64,000 bases of DNA from JANQHO01 sp965218075. Its GTDB lineage: Bacteria; Bacteroidota; Bacteroidia; Flavobacteriales; Schleiferiaceae. The notes beneath the pieces are model-generated. The model was not told the origin of the DNA. It did not search any database and saw only the letters and a program-made list of their open reading frames with translations. This document shows positions 20,542 through 29,335 of the stretch, in pieces (position 1 is the first letter of the stretch; every line of letters starts with the position of its first letter). Location: NCBI GenBank assembly GCA_965218075.1, contig CBDCJZ010000003.1, positions 1,798,001 through 1,862,000 of the forward strand, in the 5' to 3' direction. The translations under genes and the position numbers were made by a program.

Positions 20542-20861
20542 ATGCCTACCGTATCATGTGGTTATTCGTGTTTTTTGACCTGCCTACGGAAACAAAAAAA
20601 GACCATAGAAACGCATCATTATTTCGCAAGAACCTGCAAAAAGATGGTTTTACCATGATGCAGTATTCTGTTTATATTAGGCACTGCCCCAGCAGTGAAA
20701 ATGCAGATGTACACGAAGGCAGAGTGAAAAAATTCTTACCGCCTCTGGGCAACGTCACCATTATGCGTATTACTGATAAACAATATAGCAATATGGTAAA
20801 CTTTTGGGGACGTAAACAAACAGAACTCCCTCCAGCATCTCAACAACTGGAATTATTTTAA
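20532..20861 (+). CDS. cas2: CRISPR adaptation protein Cas2 (type II-C)
   Basis: Small ferredoxin-fold partner that holds the Cas1 dimers and bridges the prespacer. The 109-residue protein has RIMWLFVFFDLPTETKKD at the N-terminus, with the usual acidic residue after the first strand, and FTMMQYSVYIRHC in the middle, typical of type II-C Cas2. The ATG at 20532 overlaps the end of cas1, implying translational coupling. A hairpin follows directly and the CRISPR array begins about 100 bases on, the normal order for this subtype. Confidence 0.93.
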   Translation: MRLNAYRIMWLFVFFDLPTETKKDHRNASLFRKNLQKDGFTMMQYSVYIRHCPSSENADVHEGRVKKFLPPLGNVTIMRITDKQYSNMVNFWGRKQTELPPASQQLELF

Positions 20862-20878
20862 AAAATAATCATGACAAC

Positions 20879-20916
20879 AAGGGGAAAAATTCAATTCAAT
20901 ATCCATTTTCCCCCTT
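20879..20916. terminator. hairpin after cas2
   Basis: AAGGGGAAAA pairs with TTTTCCCCCTT with one bulged base across a 15-base loop. It ends the cas1-cas2 unit and may act in both directions, insulating the array. Confidence 0.6.
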
Positions 20917-20965
20917 TCTAAAACCTACTTAAGGTGCTGATAATAAAATGATAAAGACTGGTGCC

Positions 20966-21242
20966 AATATCATTCATTTCTTTTAGTAATCAATCCACAA
21001 CCTATCTACCATTCTTTCGGAAGGAAGTAGAAATATCATTCATTTCTTTTAGTAATCAATCCACAACGCAGCGCTCTCATTGTCGTAAAAAGCCAGAAAT
21101 ATCATTCATTTCTTTTAGTAATCAATCCACAACGATAGTAGAGGTGCGACACAAGCAGCTACAAATATCATTCATTTCTTTTAGTAATCAATCCACAACG
21201 AACCAGTAGAAAGTTAAATTATGAATTCAAATTTCATTCATT
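20966..21242 (-). CRISPR. type II-C array, four perfect repeats, fifth truncated
   Basis: Repeats of 36 bp start at 20966, 21032, 21098 and 21164 and are identical (top strand begins AATATCATTCATTTC and ends AATCAATCCACAAC). The spacers between them are exactly 30 bp, and a fourth 30-bp spacer follows at 21200-21229. A fifth repeat starts at 21230 as AATTTCATTCATT (one change) and is then lost. By comparison with other type II-C repeats, the crRNA is expected to read from the bottom strand, starting GTTGTGG. The 100 bases between cas2 and the first repeat would be the leader. I found no match to the spacers elsewhere in this window. Confidence 0.98.
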
Positions 21243-21543
21243 GGTGGACTTGCTGCGTTGCTGGGGATGCTGAACAGTTGTGCTTCTGGGGTCACGGTTG
21301 TGAACATTGAAACGGATTCGGGGCAAGATATAGTGACGCGCTTATTAAGCGGTTGTCGTAAACGTAAGCATATTTTCTTCTTGTAGGAATGACCTCCCGG
21401 TCACGACTTTCCACTAAAATCGGGAAACCCATAAATTAACTTAATATTTTTCGACTAACTGTGCTAAAATAACCTTACTTGCCACCTTTAAAAACTGAAA
21501 TGAAACATGCAAATACATAGCAATAAGCTAAGTAGAAAATATC
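21243..21543 (+). other. left edge of cargo: lipoprotein-like fragment
   Basis: Directly after the broken repeat the top strand reads GGLAALLGMLNSCASGVTVV and ends at a TAG near 21385. The hydrophobic run followed by LNSC looks like a lipoprotein signal, so this may be the stub of a gene. The remainder up to the restriction-modification gene shows no gene. Confidence 0.3.
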
Positions 21544-24501
21544 ATGCCAAACCGACGTGAAACCACAATCACAAACGAATTGGTGAACATCCTACGACAC
21601 ATGCGCCACGGATGGGAACTCGAAACGGAAGTCAACGCTTTTATTAAAGACAACAGCGAACTTGATGCCATCGTAATAGAACGCGGCAGAGAACCTGTAG
21701 GTATTGAAGCGAAGTACTTCTCCACAACCAACGCCAAAAGTCTCATCAAACAAGCCGAAACAAGACTCCTTCACGAACTTGAAACTGAATATCACGTCTC
21801 CAGTCCGACGCTCAATAACGTCATGGCGATTTTGTATCCCGACCGATTTAAAACAATGTCGGGAGCGGAGGTCAATTCCGAACTGCTCGCTGCGGACGAT
21901 CTACAATACAAACTTGTTAATACCATCGGTGATACCGTTGGACATTTTCCAAAAAACGGATGGACAACGGGCACCGTAGGAGACATCGCGAATGCCCTCC
22001 ACGTCGGTGCAATGCCGAACTCTAAACTTGAGGAAGCAGCAGAAGAGATGGAGAAAAGCATCAACAAGGCAGCATGCCTACTTGAAAATGCCATCGTTGA
22101 ACATCCCGCCATCGGTAAGAAAATTGAGGCAATTTTGCACCAAGAGGTTTTTTCTCAAGAGAAAGATGACGCAGAAGAAAAACCGAACATCCAAACGCTC
22201 CGCATGGCAGCACTGATTATCACCGATGCTTTTGTGTTTCAGAGTTCCCTCGCTGGTAAAGCAGAGATGGAATCTGTCCGTTCTCTCCGCCAACTCCTCC
22301 CTACGATTGACTATGCCGATGTTATTGACGACTGGAGGACGATTCTCAAGGTTAATTACCGTCCAATCTTTGAGGATGCTCGGAATTTCGTTGAGGCACT
22401 CGCTACGGATGATAGACTTGTCAAGCACATCTTAAAACTTCTATGTGATGCTGCCAAAGACCTTGTTGATACGGGCATCGCGCAGATACACGAACTCGCG
22501 GGTATCGTGTTCCAAAAGTTAATCACCGATAGGAAATACGTAAAGGCGAACTATACTCTCCCGGAAAGCGCGGTGCTGCTCTCTACGCTTGTGATGCCCG
22601 AACTGCCGAAAGGTAAACTCCCGAAAGTAGCAGACTTTGCATGCGGCACAGGCGCGCTGCTCAACGGTGTATATCAACGTATCCTGTCTCTGTATGAACA
22701 ATCCGGTGGCAACGGCAGAGATATCCATCAGAAGATGTTAGAGAAAAACATCGGTGGTGTAGATATTATGCCGAATGCTACACACCTTACTGCTGCAGCG
22801 CTTGCGAGTAGATATGCTAATATGAAACTTGGCGGTACACGTATCCTTACTGCCCCTTACGGTAAATTAGACAATGGTGATTACGCGGTAGGTTCACTTG
22901 AATTGCTTGATGATATCAAGCTATTTGATACGGATGCTGAACGGGTTGGTGGTGAAGAAAATAGGATTGTCAATCTTCAAAAGGAATTTCCTTACAAAAA
23001 ATTTGATGTCGTTATTCAGAATCCACCTTTTACGAAACCGGGTGCAGATCCTGCTGGCATAGATGGTGCTAAATCTCCGTTCCAAGGCAGTGATCGACCC
23101 AAAGAATATACAACGGCGATGCAAACCGTCCTCAAGAGAAAGGATACACATGTTGCTGATGGACAAGCAGGGCTCAGTTCATATTTTGTAGAACTTGCAC
23201 ATAGTATGCTTAATTCCAAAGGTACAATGGGTTTTATCCTGCCGGCAACGGTGCTCGCCTCTCCAACTTCCCAGAAATTACGTGACATGTGGGCAACAGA
23301 ATATCGCGATGTGGTTGTAATAACTATTGCTGAAGCTAAAGGGTTTGATTGTGCTTTCTCTGCCGATACGGACATGGCAGAGTGCATCATCGTAGCAACA
23401 AAAGGTAAAGGCGATAATACGGAACGTGGAAAGTTTGTTTGCCTAAACCAACGTCCAAAAAGTTTACTTGAGGCTTTTGAGATTACAAACAGAATTATCC
23501 GAAGTAGCGGAACGTACCGATTAGAAGATATGCCAAGTGGAGGCGATCCGATAAAGGTCGGAGAGGAAATTCTCGGATATATGCTTGACTGTCCACTACC
23601 TCGCGGTGAAGGGTGGGTTGCTGTGCGTGTGAAATCAATGGCAGTACTCCAGTCTGCCCGACGACTGAAAAAAGGTAGATTGGAATTACCACTACAAGAG
23701 TTACAAGAAAAGGTTACTGAGATTCCAATTTGCCAAGTCGGAAACATCGCAACTTTAGGACTGGCTGAAGTTAGGGGTGTGTTTCGTAAAGTGGAAGGTT
23801 TTCAGCCCAACGAAGACGGGTACGCTTGCTTGTGGAATGCAAAGAGCGAAGTTCAGCGATCAATGCTTGTGCTCCCGGATTCACGCGCAATTCCCGTTCC
23901 GAACGCAGAAACTGAAGTGCAAAAACGAGTAGATCGGAACAGCAGAACACATTACAACATGTTGATGAGATTTAGTTCTAACTCATTAATTGCACTTTTC
24001 ACTAATAAACCCTCTATAGGTCCAACTTCAGTAACTAATGTGGCATTTGAAGATGCACGATATGAGATTCCGTGGATACTTTGGTGTAACTCAACATTGG
24101 GATTGTTTTGTCATTGGTTGCATAGTGGCAAACAAAATTCTGGACGTGGAAAGTTATGGATTGGAACATTGCGAACTTTACCAACATTAGATGTCCGTGG
24201 GCTCTCCGATGAGGCGTTAGCAAATGCTGAAGCAATCTTTGAACGTATGAAGTATAAGCGGATGCTGCCTTTGAATGAGTGTGCTCATGACCCTGTGCGC
24301 GAGGAATTAGATCGTTGTCTGCTGACTGAGGTGCTGGGCATTACAAGCGATAACGTGCTTAAGTCAATGCAGACTCTCCGCGAGATGCTCTGTGCTGAAC
24401 CGAGTATCCATGGTGGGAAGCAGTCTAAATGTGATCTTGATGCGGAATTAGCGAAACTTAAACTGAAGGAAATCCCTTTTCCGAATTGGTATGGTGAGTA
24501 A
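21544..24501 (+). CDS. one-chain restriction-modification enzyme (nuclease plus N6 adenine methylase)
   Basis: A 985-residue protein. The first 60 residues look like a PD-(D/E)xK nuclease (ELDAIVIERG, then VGIEAKYF with the ExK pair). A helical linker leads to an N6-adenine methyltransferase: SAM motif FACGTGALLNGVY near residue 365 and the catalytic FDVVIQNPPF near 493. The C-terminal third has sequence typical of a specificity region (FHxWLHSGKQNSGRGKL-like, then GTLRTLPTLDV). Such fusions act as type IIG-like enzymes that both cut and modify. It is much richer in G and C than native genes. It is the first full gene of the cargo and converges on the metallopeptidase gene with a gap of 13 bases. 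Confidence 0.85.
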   Translation: MPNRRETTITNELVNILRHMRHGWELETEVNAFIKDNSELDAIVIERGREPVGIEAKYFSTTNAKSLIKQAETRLLHELETEYHVSSPTLNNVMAILYPDRFKTMSGAEVNSELLAADDLQYKLVNTIGDTVGHFPKNGWTTGTVGDIANALHVGAMPNSKLEEAAEEMEKSINKAACLLENAIVEHPAIGKKIEAILHQEVFSQEKDDAEEKPNIQTLRMAALIITDAFVFQSSLAGKAEMESVRSLRQLLPTIDYADVIDDWRTILKVNYRPIFEDARNFVEALATDDRLVKHILKLLCDAAKDLVDTGIAQIHELAGIVFQKLITDRKYVKANYTLPESAVLLSTLVMPELPKGKLPKVADFACGTGALLNGVYQRILSLYEQSGGNGRDIHQKMLEKNIGGVDIMPNATHLTAAALASRYANMKLGGTRILTAPYGKLDNGDYAVGSLELLDDIKLFDTDAERVGGEENRIVNLQKEFPYKKFDVVIQNPPFTKPGADPAGIDGAKSPFQGSDRPKEYTTAMQTVLKRKDTHVADGQAGLSSYFVELAHSMLNSKGTMGFILPATVLASPTSQKLRDMWATEYRDVVVITIAEAKGFDCAFSADTDMAECIIVATKGKGDNTERGKFVCLNQRPKSLLEAFEITNRIIRSSGTYRLEDMPSGGDPIKVGEEILGYMLDCPLPRGEGWVAVRVKSMAVLQSARRLKKGRLELPLQELQEKVTEIPICQVGNIATLGLAEVRGVFRKVEGFQPNEDGYACLWNAKSEVQRSMLVLPDSRAIPVPNAETEVQKRVDRNSRTHYNMLMRFSSNSLIALFTNKPSIGPTSVTNVAFEDARYEIPWILWCNSTLGLFCHWLHSGKQNSGRGKLWIGTLRTLPTLDVRGLSDEALANAEAIFERMKYKRMLPLNECAHDPVREELDRCLLTEVLGITSDNVLKSMQTLREMLCAEPSIHGGKQSKCDLDAELAKLKLKEIPFPNWYGE

Positions 24502-24514
24502 ACAGGTTTATAGG

Positions 24515-25363
24515 TTAGGACAAACTAAATAATTTCATTTGCTCTTGATCTGCGGGTGGCGGGGTACTCAAATGAAACAACACATAAACCCTTTCACCAT
24601 CTGCCAATGCTTCACAGTGACAAGGCATCTTTTTACCGCTCCGAAAAGGAACGTAACTTTCCCCCTCAACAAGATCGTCTTGCAAAAAAGCATCATGTAT
24701 CAGATGATCATCGGGAATTACTGTATTTTTTGCTAACGGATATTTAGCTATTGGTGACGAAGCAGAATAGGTTACACGCAACTTTCGTTTGAGAGATTTT
24801 TCTTTCTGATTAAAAATCTGGGATTGCAAAGGTGTTGTTTTATCCTGTATAAATTCGCAAATAGCCGTAATACATTGATTTGGTGCAACTTGAGAAAGTT
24901 GGATTGTTGTAGCAATTGTTGAAGACTTAAAATAATCGGCAGCACTAAGAATCAACTCAACATTAAAACCCTTTTCTTCATAAAGTTTTCTAAATTCTTC
25001 ACTCGGCATCAAAAATTCAGCAGCACCAACGTTGCAAAGTTTTTCTACTTGTCTATCGTATTCAACCTTCTGATTATAGGCGTGTTCGTTAAGTATTGAG
25101 ATTAAATGGTCATCATTTTCAATTAAATAATGCATTACTTCATGAAATTCGGTAAATCGTTTACGTTCTTTATTTTGAATTCGTGAATTGATTATAATCG
25201 TTTTTCCACTTTGGATCCCATCTGTTTCCGATCGAAAAAACCCTTTCTTCACATCTAAACCCAAACCAGAACATATTTTCTCAAAGTTTGGGCCTTCTGT
25301 TGAACTATACTCCTTGACAGTATTCTGAACTAATTTGATAACATATTTTGTCAGGTCATTCAT
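24515..25363 (-). CDS. ImmA/IrrE-type zinc metallopeptidase (CapP-like)
   Basis: A 282-residue protein with the gluzincin motif FHEVMH near residue 75, preceded by NKERKRFTE-like sequence, as in ImmA/IrrE peptidases that cleave a partner HTH repressor. Its ATG shares one base with the stop of the HTH gene upstream (TAATG), so the pair is translated together. Next to a CBASS operon in divergent orientation, this matches the CapP-CapH arrangement, in which the peptidase destroys the repressor after DNA damage. That role is inferred from context; an independent toxin-antitoxin pair is the alternative. Frame and zinc site are intact. Confidence 0.85.
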   Translation of the reverse strand: MNDLTKYVIKLVQNTVKEYSSTEGPNFEKICSGLGLDVKKGFFRSETDGIQSGKTIIINSRIQNKERKRFTEFHEVMHYLIENDDHLISILNEHAYNQKVEYDRQVEKLCNVGAAEFLMPSEEFRKLYEEKGFNVELILSAADYFKSSTIATTIQLSQVAPNQCITAICEFIQDKTTPLQSQIFNQKEKSLKRKLRVTYSASSPIAKYPLAKNTVIPDDHLIHDAFLQDDLVEGESYVPFRSGKKMPCHCEALADGERVYVLFHLSTPPPADQEQMKLFSLS

Positions 25364-25767
25364 TATTTGTCCTTCTCTGGAGAAAGAATACGCCTGAGGG
25401 ATAGATACACTTCAATCCACTCTCTTTTTGTGGAAGGTTGTTTGCCACGAAAATTAATCTGCATCAATAACTCTTTCCAGTCATCATCTATTTCATCAAT
25501 GTAATCAGGATCATTTATAAAAGATTCAAACTCTTCCGGATAAGTAGCATATTCCATTTCGCCTAATTCTTCAACACCGATAAGGAGTTGTTTAACTGAA
25601 ATTTGATATGCAGAAGCAACTTTTTGAAGTGTATCAACAGATGGATTAACAACACCACGCTCCATATCCGAAAGGTAGGGCACAGACAGATCTGCAAGTT
25701 GACTCAAATCTTTTAAAGTCAACTTGTTTTCCTTCCGAATGAGACGAAGACGTTCACCCAATTTCAT
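25363..25767 (-). CDS. XRE-family HTH regulator (CapH-like)
   Basis: A 134-residue protein. Residues 1-65 form a Cro/CI-type helix-turn-helix (GERLRLIRKENKLTLKDLSQ, then LSVPYLSDMERGVVNPS). The rest is an acidic helical tail (EEFESFINDPDYIDEIDDDW) that could hold the cleavage site for the neighbouring peptidase. It has a strong Shine-Dalgarno (AGGAGGG), unusual for Bacteroidota, before the ATG at 25767. It is transcribed away from the phospholipase operon; the 190 bases between hold paired operator-like repeats. It probably represses both units. Longer than the minimal CapH, so the name is by analogy only. Confidence 0.85.
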   Translation of the reverse strand: MKLGERLRLIRKENKLTLKDLSQLADLSVPYLSDMERGVVNPSVDTLQKVASAYQISVKQLLIGVEELGEMEYATYPEEFESFINDPDYIDEIDDDWKELLMQINFRGKQPSTKREWIEVYLSLRRILSPEKDK

Positions 25768-25821
25768 ATTAGTTCCCTCCTTTTACGGTTTTCATATATA
25801 CACCACATTTAGTATATCACA

Positions 25822-25838
25822 AAGTAATTTCTAAGTAA
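25822..25838 (-). promoter_or_regulatory. direct repeat in the HTH gene promoter
   Basis: AAGTAA occurs at 25822-25827 and again at 25833-25838, five bases apart. On the bottom strand the right copy lies at the -35 position (TTACTT) of a promoter whose -10 would be TATACT near 25811-25816. A candidate binding site for the HTH protein. Confidence 0.4.
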
Positions 25839-25860
25839 AGATGAAAAAAATATAAAATTA

Positions 25861-25912
25861 TTACGGAATTTTCGTAATTTTACTTGACATTTTATTAATC
25901 TTATGTTATAAT
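25861..25912 (+). promoter_or_regulatory. consensus sigma70 promoter with adjacent palindrome
   Basis: TTGACA at 25884-25889, a spacer of exactly 17 bases and TATAAT at 25907-25912: a perfect match to the sigma70 consensus, pointing into the phospholipase gene. Just upstream, TTACG and CGTAA flank a 7-base centre (25861-25877), a likely operator. Bacteroidota sigma factors use TTTG and TAnnTTTG boxes instead, so this promoter is probably foreign. Confidence 0.8.
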
Positions 25913-25958
25913 AAAATTAAAATTATTTCTCCGATAGTTTAAAGTGAGGAGGTTAGTA

Positions 25959-26903
25959 ATGAAACGGATTTTAACAATTGACGGTGGCGGGATTAAAGGG
26001 ATATTCCCCGCTGCTTTTCTTGCTACTATTGAAGATTCAATTGAAGATAGTATAGCGAACTTTTTTGACTTAATTGTTGGCACCTCAACGGGTGGTATTA
26101 TCGCTCTGGGTCTTGGACTAGGATTATCAGCGAAAGAAATTTTGGAATTTTACGAAGAGCATGGACCTGGCATCTTTAGTAGCAATCGTGGGTTCCTTTG
26201 GTTCAGATGGCCCGGCACCGCTAAATACAGTAGTGCCTCTCTTAAGCAAGCATTAAAAACCTGTTTCGGCAATAAGAAATTGGGCGATAGCAAAAAGCGT
26301 CTCGTAATCCCCTCATTAAATCTTGAAAACGGCAAGGTCTACGTATACAAAACGGCTCATCATTCTCGATTAGAACGGGACTACAGTGAAGAGGCTGTTG
26401 ATGTAGCTCTTGCAACTACTGCTGCACCAACTTACTTTCCAACTCATCGTTCATCCGCAGGAACCCCATTGATAGATGGTGGGATGTGGGCGAACAATCC
26501 TGTTGGAATGGCTGTTGTTGAGGCGATAACACTTCTTAATTGGCCACGAGATTCATTAAAGGTATTAAGTTTAAGTTGTACGACTGAACCACTTAATGTC
26601 AAGTGGGCAAGAAAAATTCCATTTCCATTGGGAAAGCTATATTGGGCTTGCAAGATGCCCGACGTGTTTATGCACGCTCAATCCCATGCCTCTCTCGGCA
26701 TGGCTCAACTTCTCGCTGGGCATGACAACATTTTCAGGATCAACGGAGATGTATCGCATGGAAAATTCCGTTTAGATGGAGTGAAAAAGATTGAATCGTT
26801 GAAAGGTCTTGGAGATTTTCAAGCTCGCCAAGCACTGCCTGAACTTCGCAAAGTTTTTCTTGGTAATCACGCGGAAACATTTACTCCTTTTCACACATTG
26901 TAG
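25959..26903 (+). CDS. patatin-like phospholipase, CBASS effector (CapV-like)
   Basis: A 314-residue patatin-fold lipase. The oxyanion loop DGGGIKGIFPA is near residue 8, the nucleophile elbow GTSTGG near 45 and the dyad aspartate LIDGGMWANNPV near 172. In CBASS, CapV-type enzymes are switched on by the cyclic nucleotide made by the neighbouring CD-NTase and degrade the membrane, killing the infected cell. AGGAGG six bases before the ATG at 25959 decides the start over the upstream GTG at 25944. It is the first gene after the consensus promoter, with the cyclase 96 bases on. Intact. Confidence 0.88.
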   Translation: MKRILTIDGGGIKGIFPAAFLATIEDSIEDSIANFFDLIVGTSTGGIIALGLGLGLSAKEILEFYEEHGPGIFSSNRGFLWFRWPGTAKYSSASLKQALKTCFGNKKLGDSKKRLVIPSLNLENGKVYVYKTAHHSRLERDYSEEAVDVALATTAAPTYFPTHRSSAGTPLIDGGMWANNPVGMAVVEAITLLNWPRDSLKVLSLSCTTEPLNVKWARKIPFPLGKLYWACKMPDVFMHAQSHASLGMAQLLAGHDNIFRINGDVSHGKFRLDGVKKIESLKGLGDFQARQALPELRKVFLGNHAETFTPFHTL

Positions 26904-26999
26904 AATGGAAATTTGCTCCGCAAACTTCCCAAAATTGGGTATTAATAATTTTTGAATTTTAGGTTTCTGATTAAATGTAATAAATAAAGAGACAAATTA

Positions 27000-27998
27000 A
27001 TGAAACATATTACCTATTTCCCGAAGTTTCTGTCCAAAGAAGTAAATTTGAATGAAACGCATCTTAACAAATTGAATAATAGCACTTCGGCTGTGGATAC
27101 CTTCCTAAGTGAAAATTTAGGTGCATACGAAAAAACTGAACGTCAAGGATCTTATGGCTTGAAGACAATTATAAAACCTGTTGGGAATCGCGAGTATGAT
27201 GCGGATATGCTCCTGTACATGACACATGATAAAGGTAAAAAACCAAAGGATTACATTAATGAAGTTTATGATTGTCTGAGAGAAAATGGCAATTATAAGG
27301 ATAAAGTGCATAGAAGAACCAGATGTGTCTGTATTGATTATACTGGAGATTTCCACTTAGATCTTGTTCCGTGCATTACACAAAAGAATTGGCGGACACA
27401 AGACGATGAGTTTTTTATATGTAATGACAAGGAAAATCAATTTGAAGTAACTGACGGTACAGGTTTTAGAGATTGGTTTAATGAGAAAACGAGAATTACC
27501 AGTGGTAATCTAAAGCGAGTCACGCGATTGTTAAAATTTCTTTGGGATCATAATCGGGATCATAATCGGGATCATAAAAGGAACTTTTCTGTAAAATCGA
27601 TCCTTCTGACCATGTTGATTGGTAAGAGTGTTAATACCGTTGATGAAGGGGGTGAAGATTTTAAGGGCATTCCAACGTCTTTAAAGACTGTTTCAAACCG
27701 GATAAACAGTTTTTTACAGAATAATCCCTCTATGCCTGAGATTTGCAATCCGGTTTTATCCACTGAAAGTTTCACTCGGCACTGGGACCAGGATAAATAT
27801 AGCCATTTCCGAGAATTGTTTGGACTTTACAACAAAAAAATAAACGAAGCATTTGATGCTACGGACCATAATACTAGCGTCAAAAAGTGGAGAGAGTTAT
27901 TTGGTGACAAATTCGGCGAACTTAAAGATGATAACGAAAATAAGGGGCAGACTCCTAAAATAGTGAGTCCTCCAAAGTTATATGGGAGGAAATTCTAG
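27000..27998 (+). CDS. CD-NTase (SMODS-type cGAS/DncV-like nucleotidyltransferase)
   Basis: A 332-residue protein. QGSYGLKTIIKP near residue 49 is the GS motif of the polymerase-beta fold; DADMLLYM near 68 gives the two metal-binding aspartates and FHLDLVPC near 121 the third. This spacing matches the CD-NTases that make cyclic di- or trinucleotides on phage infection. It lies between a patatin effector and an E2-like gene, the expected CBASS order. An in-frame run of three 12-bp units at 27544-27579 encodes DHNR, DHNR, DHKR in a helix. The product nucleotide cannot be read from the sequence. Confidence 0.85.
   Translation: MKHITYFPKFLSKEVNLNETHLNKLNNSTSAVDTFLSENLGAYEKTERQGSYGLKTIIKPVGNREYDADMLLYMTHDKGKKPKDYINEVYDCLRENGNYKDKVHRRTRCVCIDYTGDFHLDLVPCITQKNWRTQDDEFFICNDKENQFEVTDGTGFRDWFNEKTRITSGNLKRVTRLLKFLWDHNRDHNRDHKRNFSVKSILLTMLIGKSVNTVDEGGEDFKGIPTSLKTVSNRINSFLQNNPSMPEICNPVLSTESFTRHWDQDKYSHFRELFGLYNKKINEAFDATDHNTSVKKWRELFGDKFGELKDDNENKGQTPKIVSPPKLYGRKF
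27544..27579 (+). repeat. 12-bp in-frame tandem repeat in the CD-NTase gene
   Basis: GGGATCATAATC occurs twice and is followed by GGGATCATAAAA. The units keep the frame and add charged tetrapeptides to the helical domain. Near-identity suggests recent slippage. Confidence 0.9.
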
Positions 27999-27999
27999 C

Positions 28000-28720
28000 A
28001 TGAAAATTAGTGAGAGTGAAATCAGATGGTTAAACTTGCATTTTCCTAATCTTAACTATGATGAAAAATCCCAGAAAATCAAAGGCGAACTTGACTTTTG
28101 TGCGGCATATGATAACGATTCCAGAAAAATTATGATTGGCAATCTTGCTAATGGAACAAAATTTTTAATTCGGGATGTATTCGATGTTGAAATTTGCTTC
28201 AACGATATTGACATGAACGGTTGGCCAAAAGTATTTGAGGTTGGGAATAGGCATTGCAAAATTGCCCAAAAAAACAACATTCACATAATTGATTTACATA
28301 TCAATCCAGAAGATAACAGTTGTTGTCTAGGTATAAAACATCCTGATAATCGAACTTTCAGAATTGAATCATTTTTTTACGAGCGCGTAATTCCTTTTTT
28401 CTACCGTCTCTCTTACGTGGAAAAATTCGGTATTGAAGCTGCTAGGAATGACAGTTGGGAAGAATATTCCCATGGTGATGAAGGGATTAAAGAGTACCTT
28501 GCCGACATACTAAATTTTGCGAAAAGCAATCCTAATAGAAACGATTTATGTCCTTGTGAAAGTGGCAAGAAGTACAAAAAATGTCACTTTAACGATATTA
28601 AATCTCTTAAATCGGTATTTAAACAAATTATGCCCCTGCGGAAGCAGGAAGAAATACAAAGAATGTCACTTTGATGAGCAACTATTTCTAAAACTCTACT
28701 TAGAAGATAGTAACACCTAA
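28000..28720 (+). CDS. E2-like protein with SEC-C zinc motifs; frameshift before the second motif
   Basis: The ATG at 28000 lies one base after the cyclase stop with GGGAGGA before it, so it is the third gene of the operon. The first frame ends at 28674. The middle (IHIIDLHINPEDNSCCLGIK, with cysteines near residues 107-109) resembles the active-site turn of prokaryotic E2 conjugases, and EEYSHGDEGI follows. A SEC-C zinc motif, NDLCPCESGKKYKKCHF, is near 182-198. One base later a second SEC-C motif, NKLCPCGSRKKYKECHF, is encoded in the +1 frame up to 28720, so the ancestral protein had two. The shift site is TTTAAAC near 28619. E2-only CBASS operons are termed short type II. The E2 call is by motif memory and less certain than SEC-C. 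Confidence 0.65.
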
Positions 28721-28936
28721 CATGTAACAAAAGTCAGGACTTCCCTAAGACTGGGGTTGAAAATCATACCTATCAAGAAATCGTTTTTGATAAAATTGTG
28801 TAATCCGATCAATCCGCGATTCAGATGAGTAAATATTTACACGCTCAATCAAAGCACGGTCTTGACAATTCAAAACGGAGGTGTTATATGTTATAATTCC
28901 TAATTAATCACAGAGTTAGTTTAATGGAGATATACC

Positions 28937-29247
28937 ATGCAAACTGAAGAGTACTTCAACTTTTTGGCAGAAGACGATATTCGCATTAAAGGCACACGCG
29001 TAGGTATTGAAATCGTTTTATACGAGTATATTCACAACAGCAAAACGCCAGAGGCAATCGCTGATCGCTACTATATGCTCACACCGGAATAGGTTTACGC
29101 CACAATCCTATTATTATCTGCAAAATCAAGAAAAAGTTGGTGCGTATTTGGAGGATTACCTGGAATACTGCCGCACGGCACGAGAAAAATCCCCCTCCCG
29201 GTGTTGTTTTCCTGCGTCAACTAATAAAAGACAACAGATCTTCATAA
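28937..29247 (+). pseudogene. DUF433 antitoxin-type protein, broken
   Basis: MQTEEYFNFLAEDDIRIKGT and VGIEIVLYEYIHNSKTPEAI give the DUF433 start, ending at a TAG (29090) where relatives have glutamine before VYATI. After a frameshift YYYLQNQEKVGAYLEDYL continues the family pattern, and after another GVVFLRQLIKDNRSS ends at 29247. DUF433 proteins are usually antitoxins beside a PIN-like toxin; no toxin gene is seen here. Three lesions make it a relic. Confidence 0.75.
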
Positions 29248-29335
29248 CCCTACTTATTTATCAGGGGAATTCCAAAATCCTGGTTCAGACAAAGATGTCT
29301 ATTTTCCAAAACAGATAACACGTTCAGAGATTTCA

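Noticed and set aside
20966..21229. Spacers targeting genes in the cargo
   Set aside because: By eye I saw no match of the four spacers to other parts of the window; a full search is needed for outside targets.
23016..23747. A 243-residue open frame opposite the restriction-modification gene
   Set aside because: Its codons are the complement of the methylase motif region and the product looks random.
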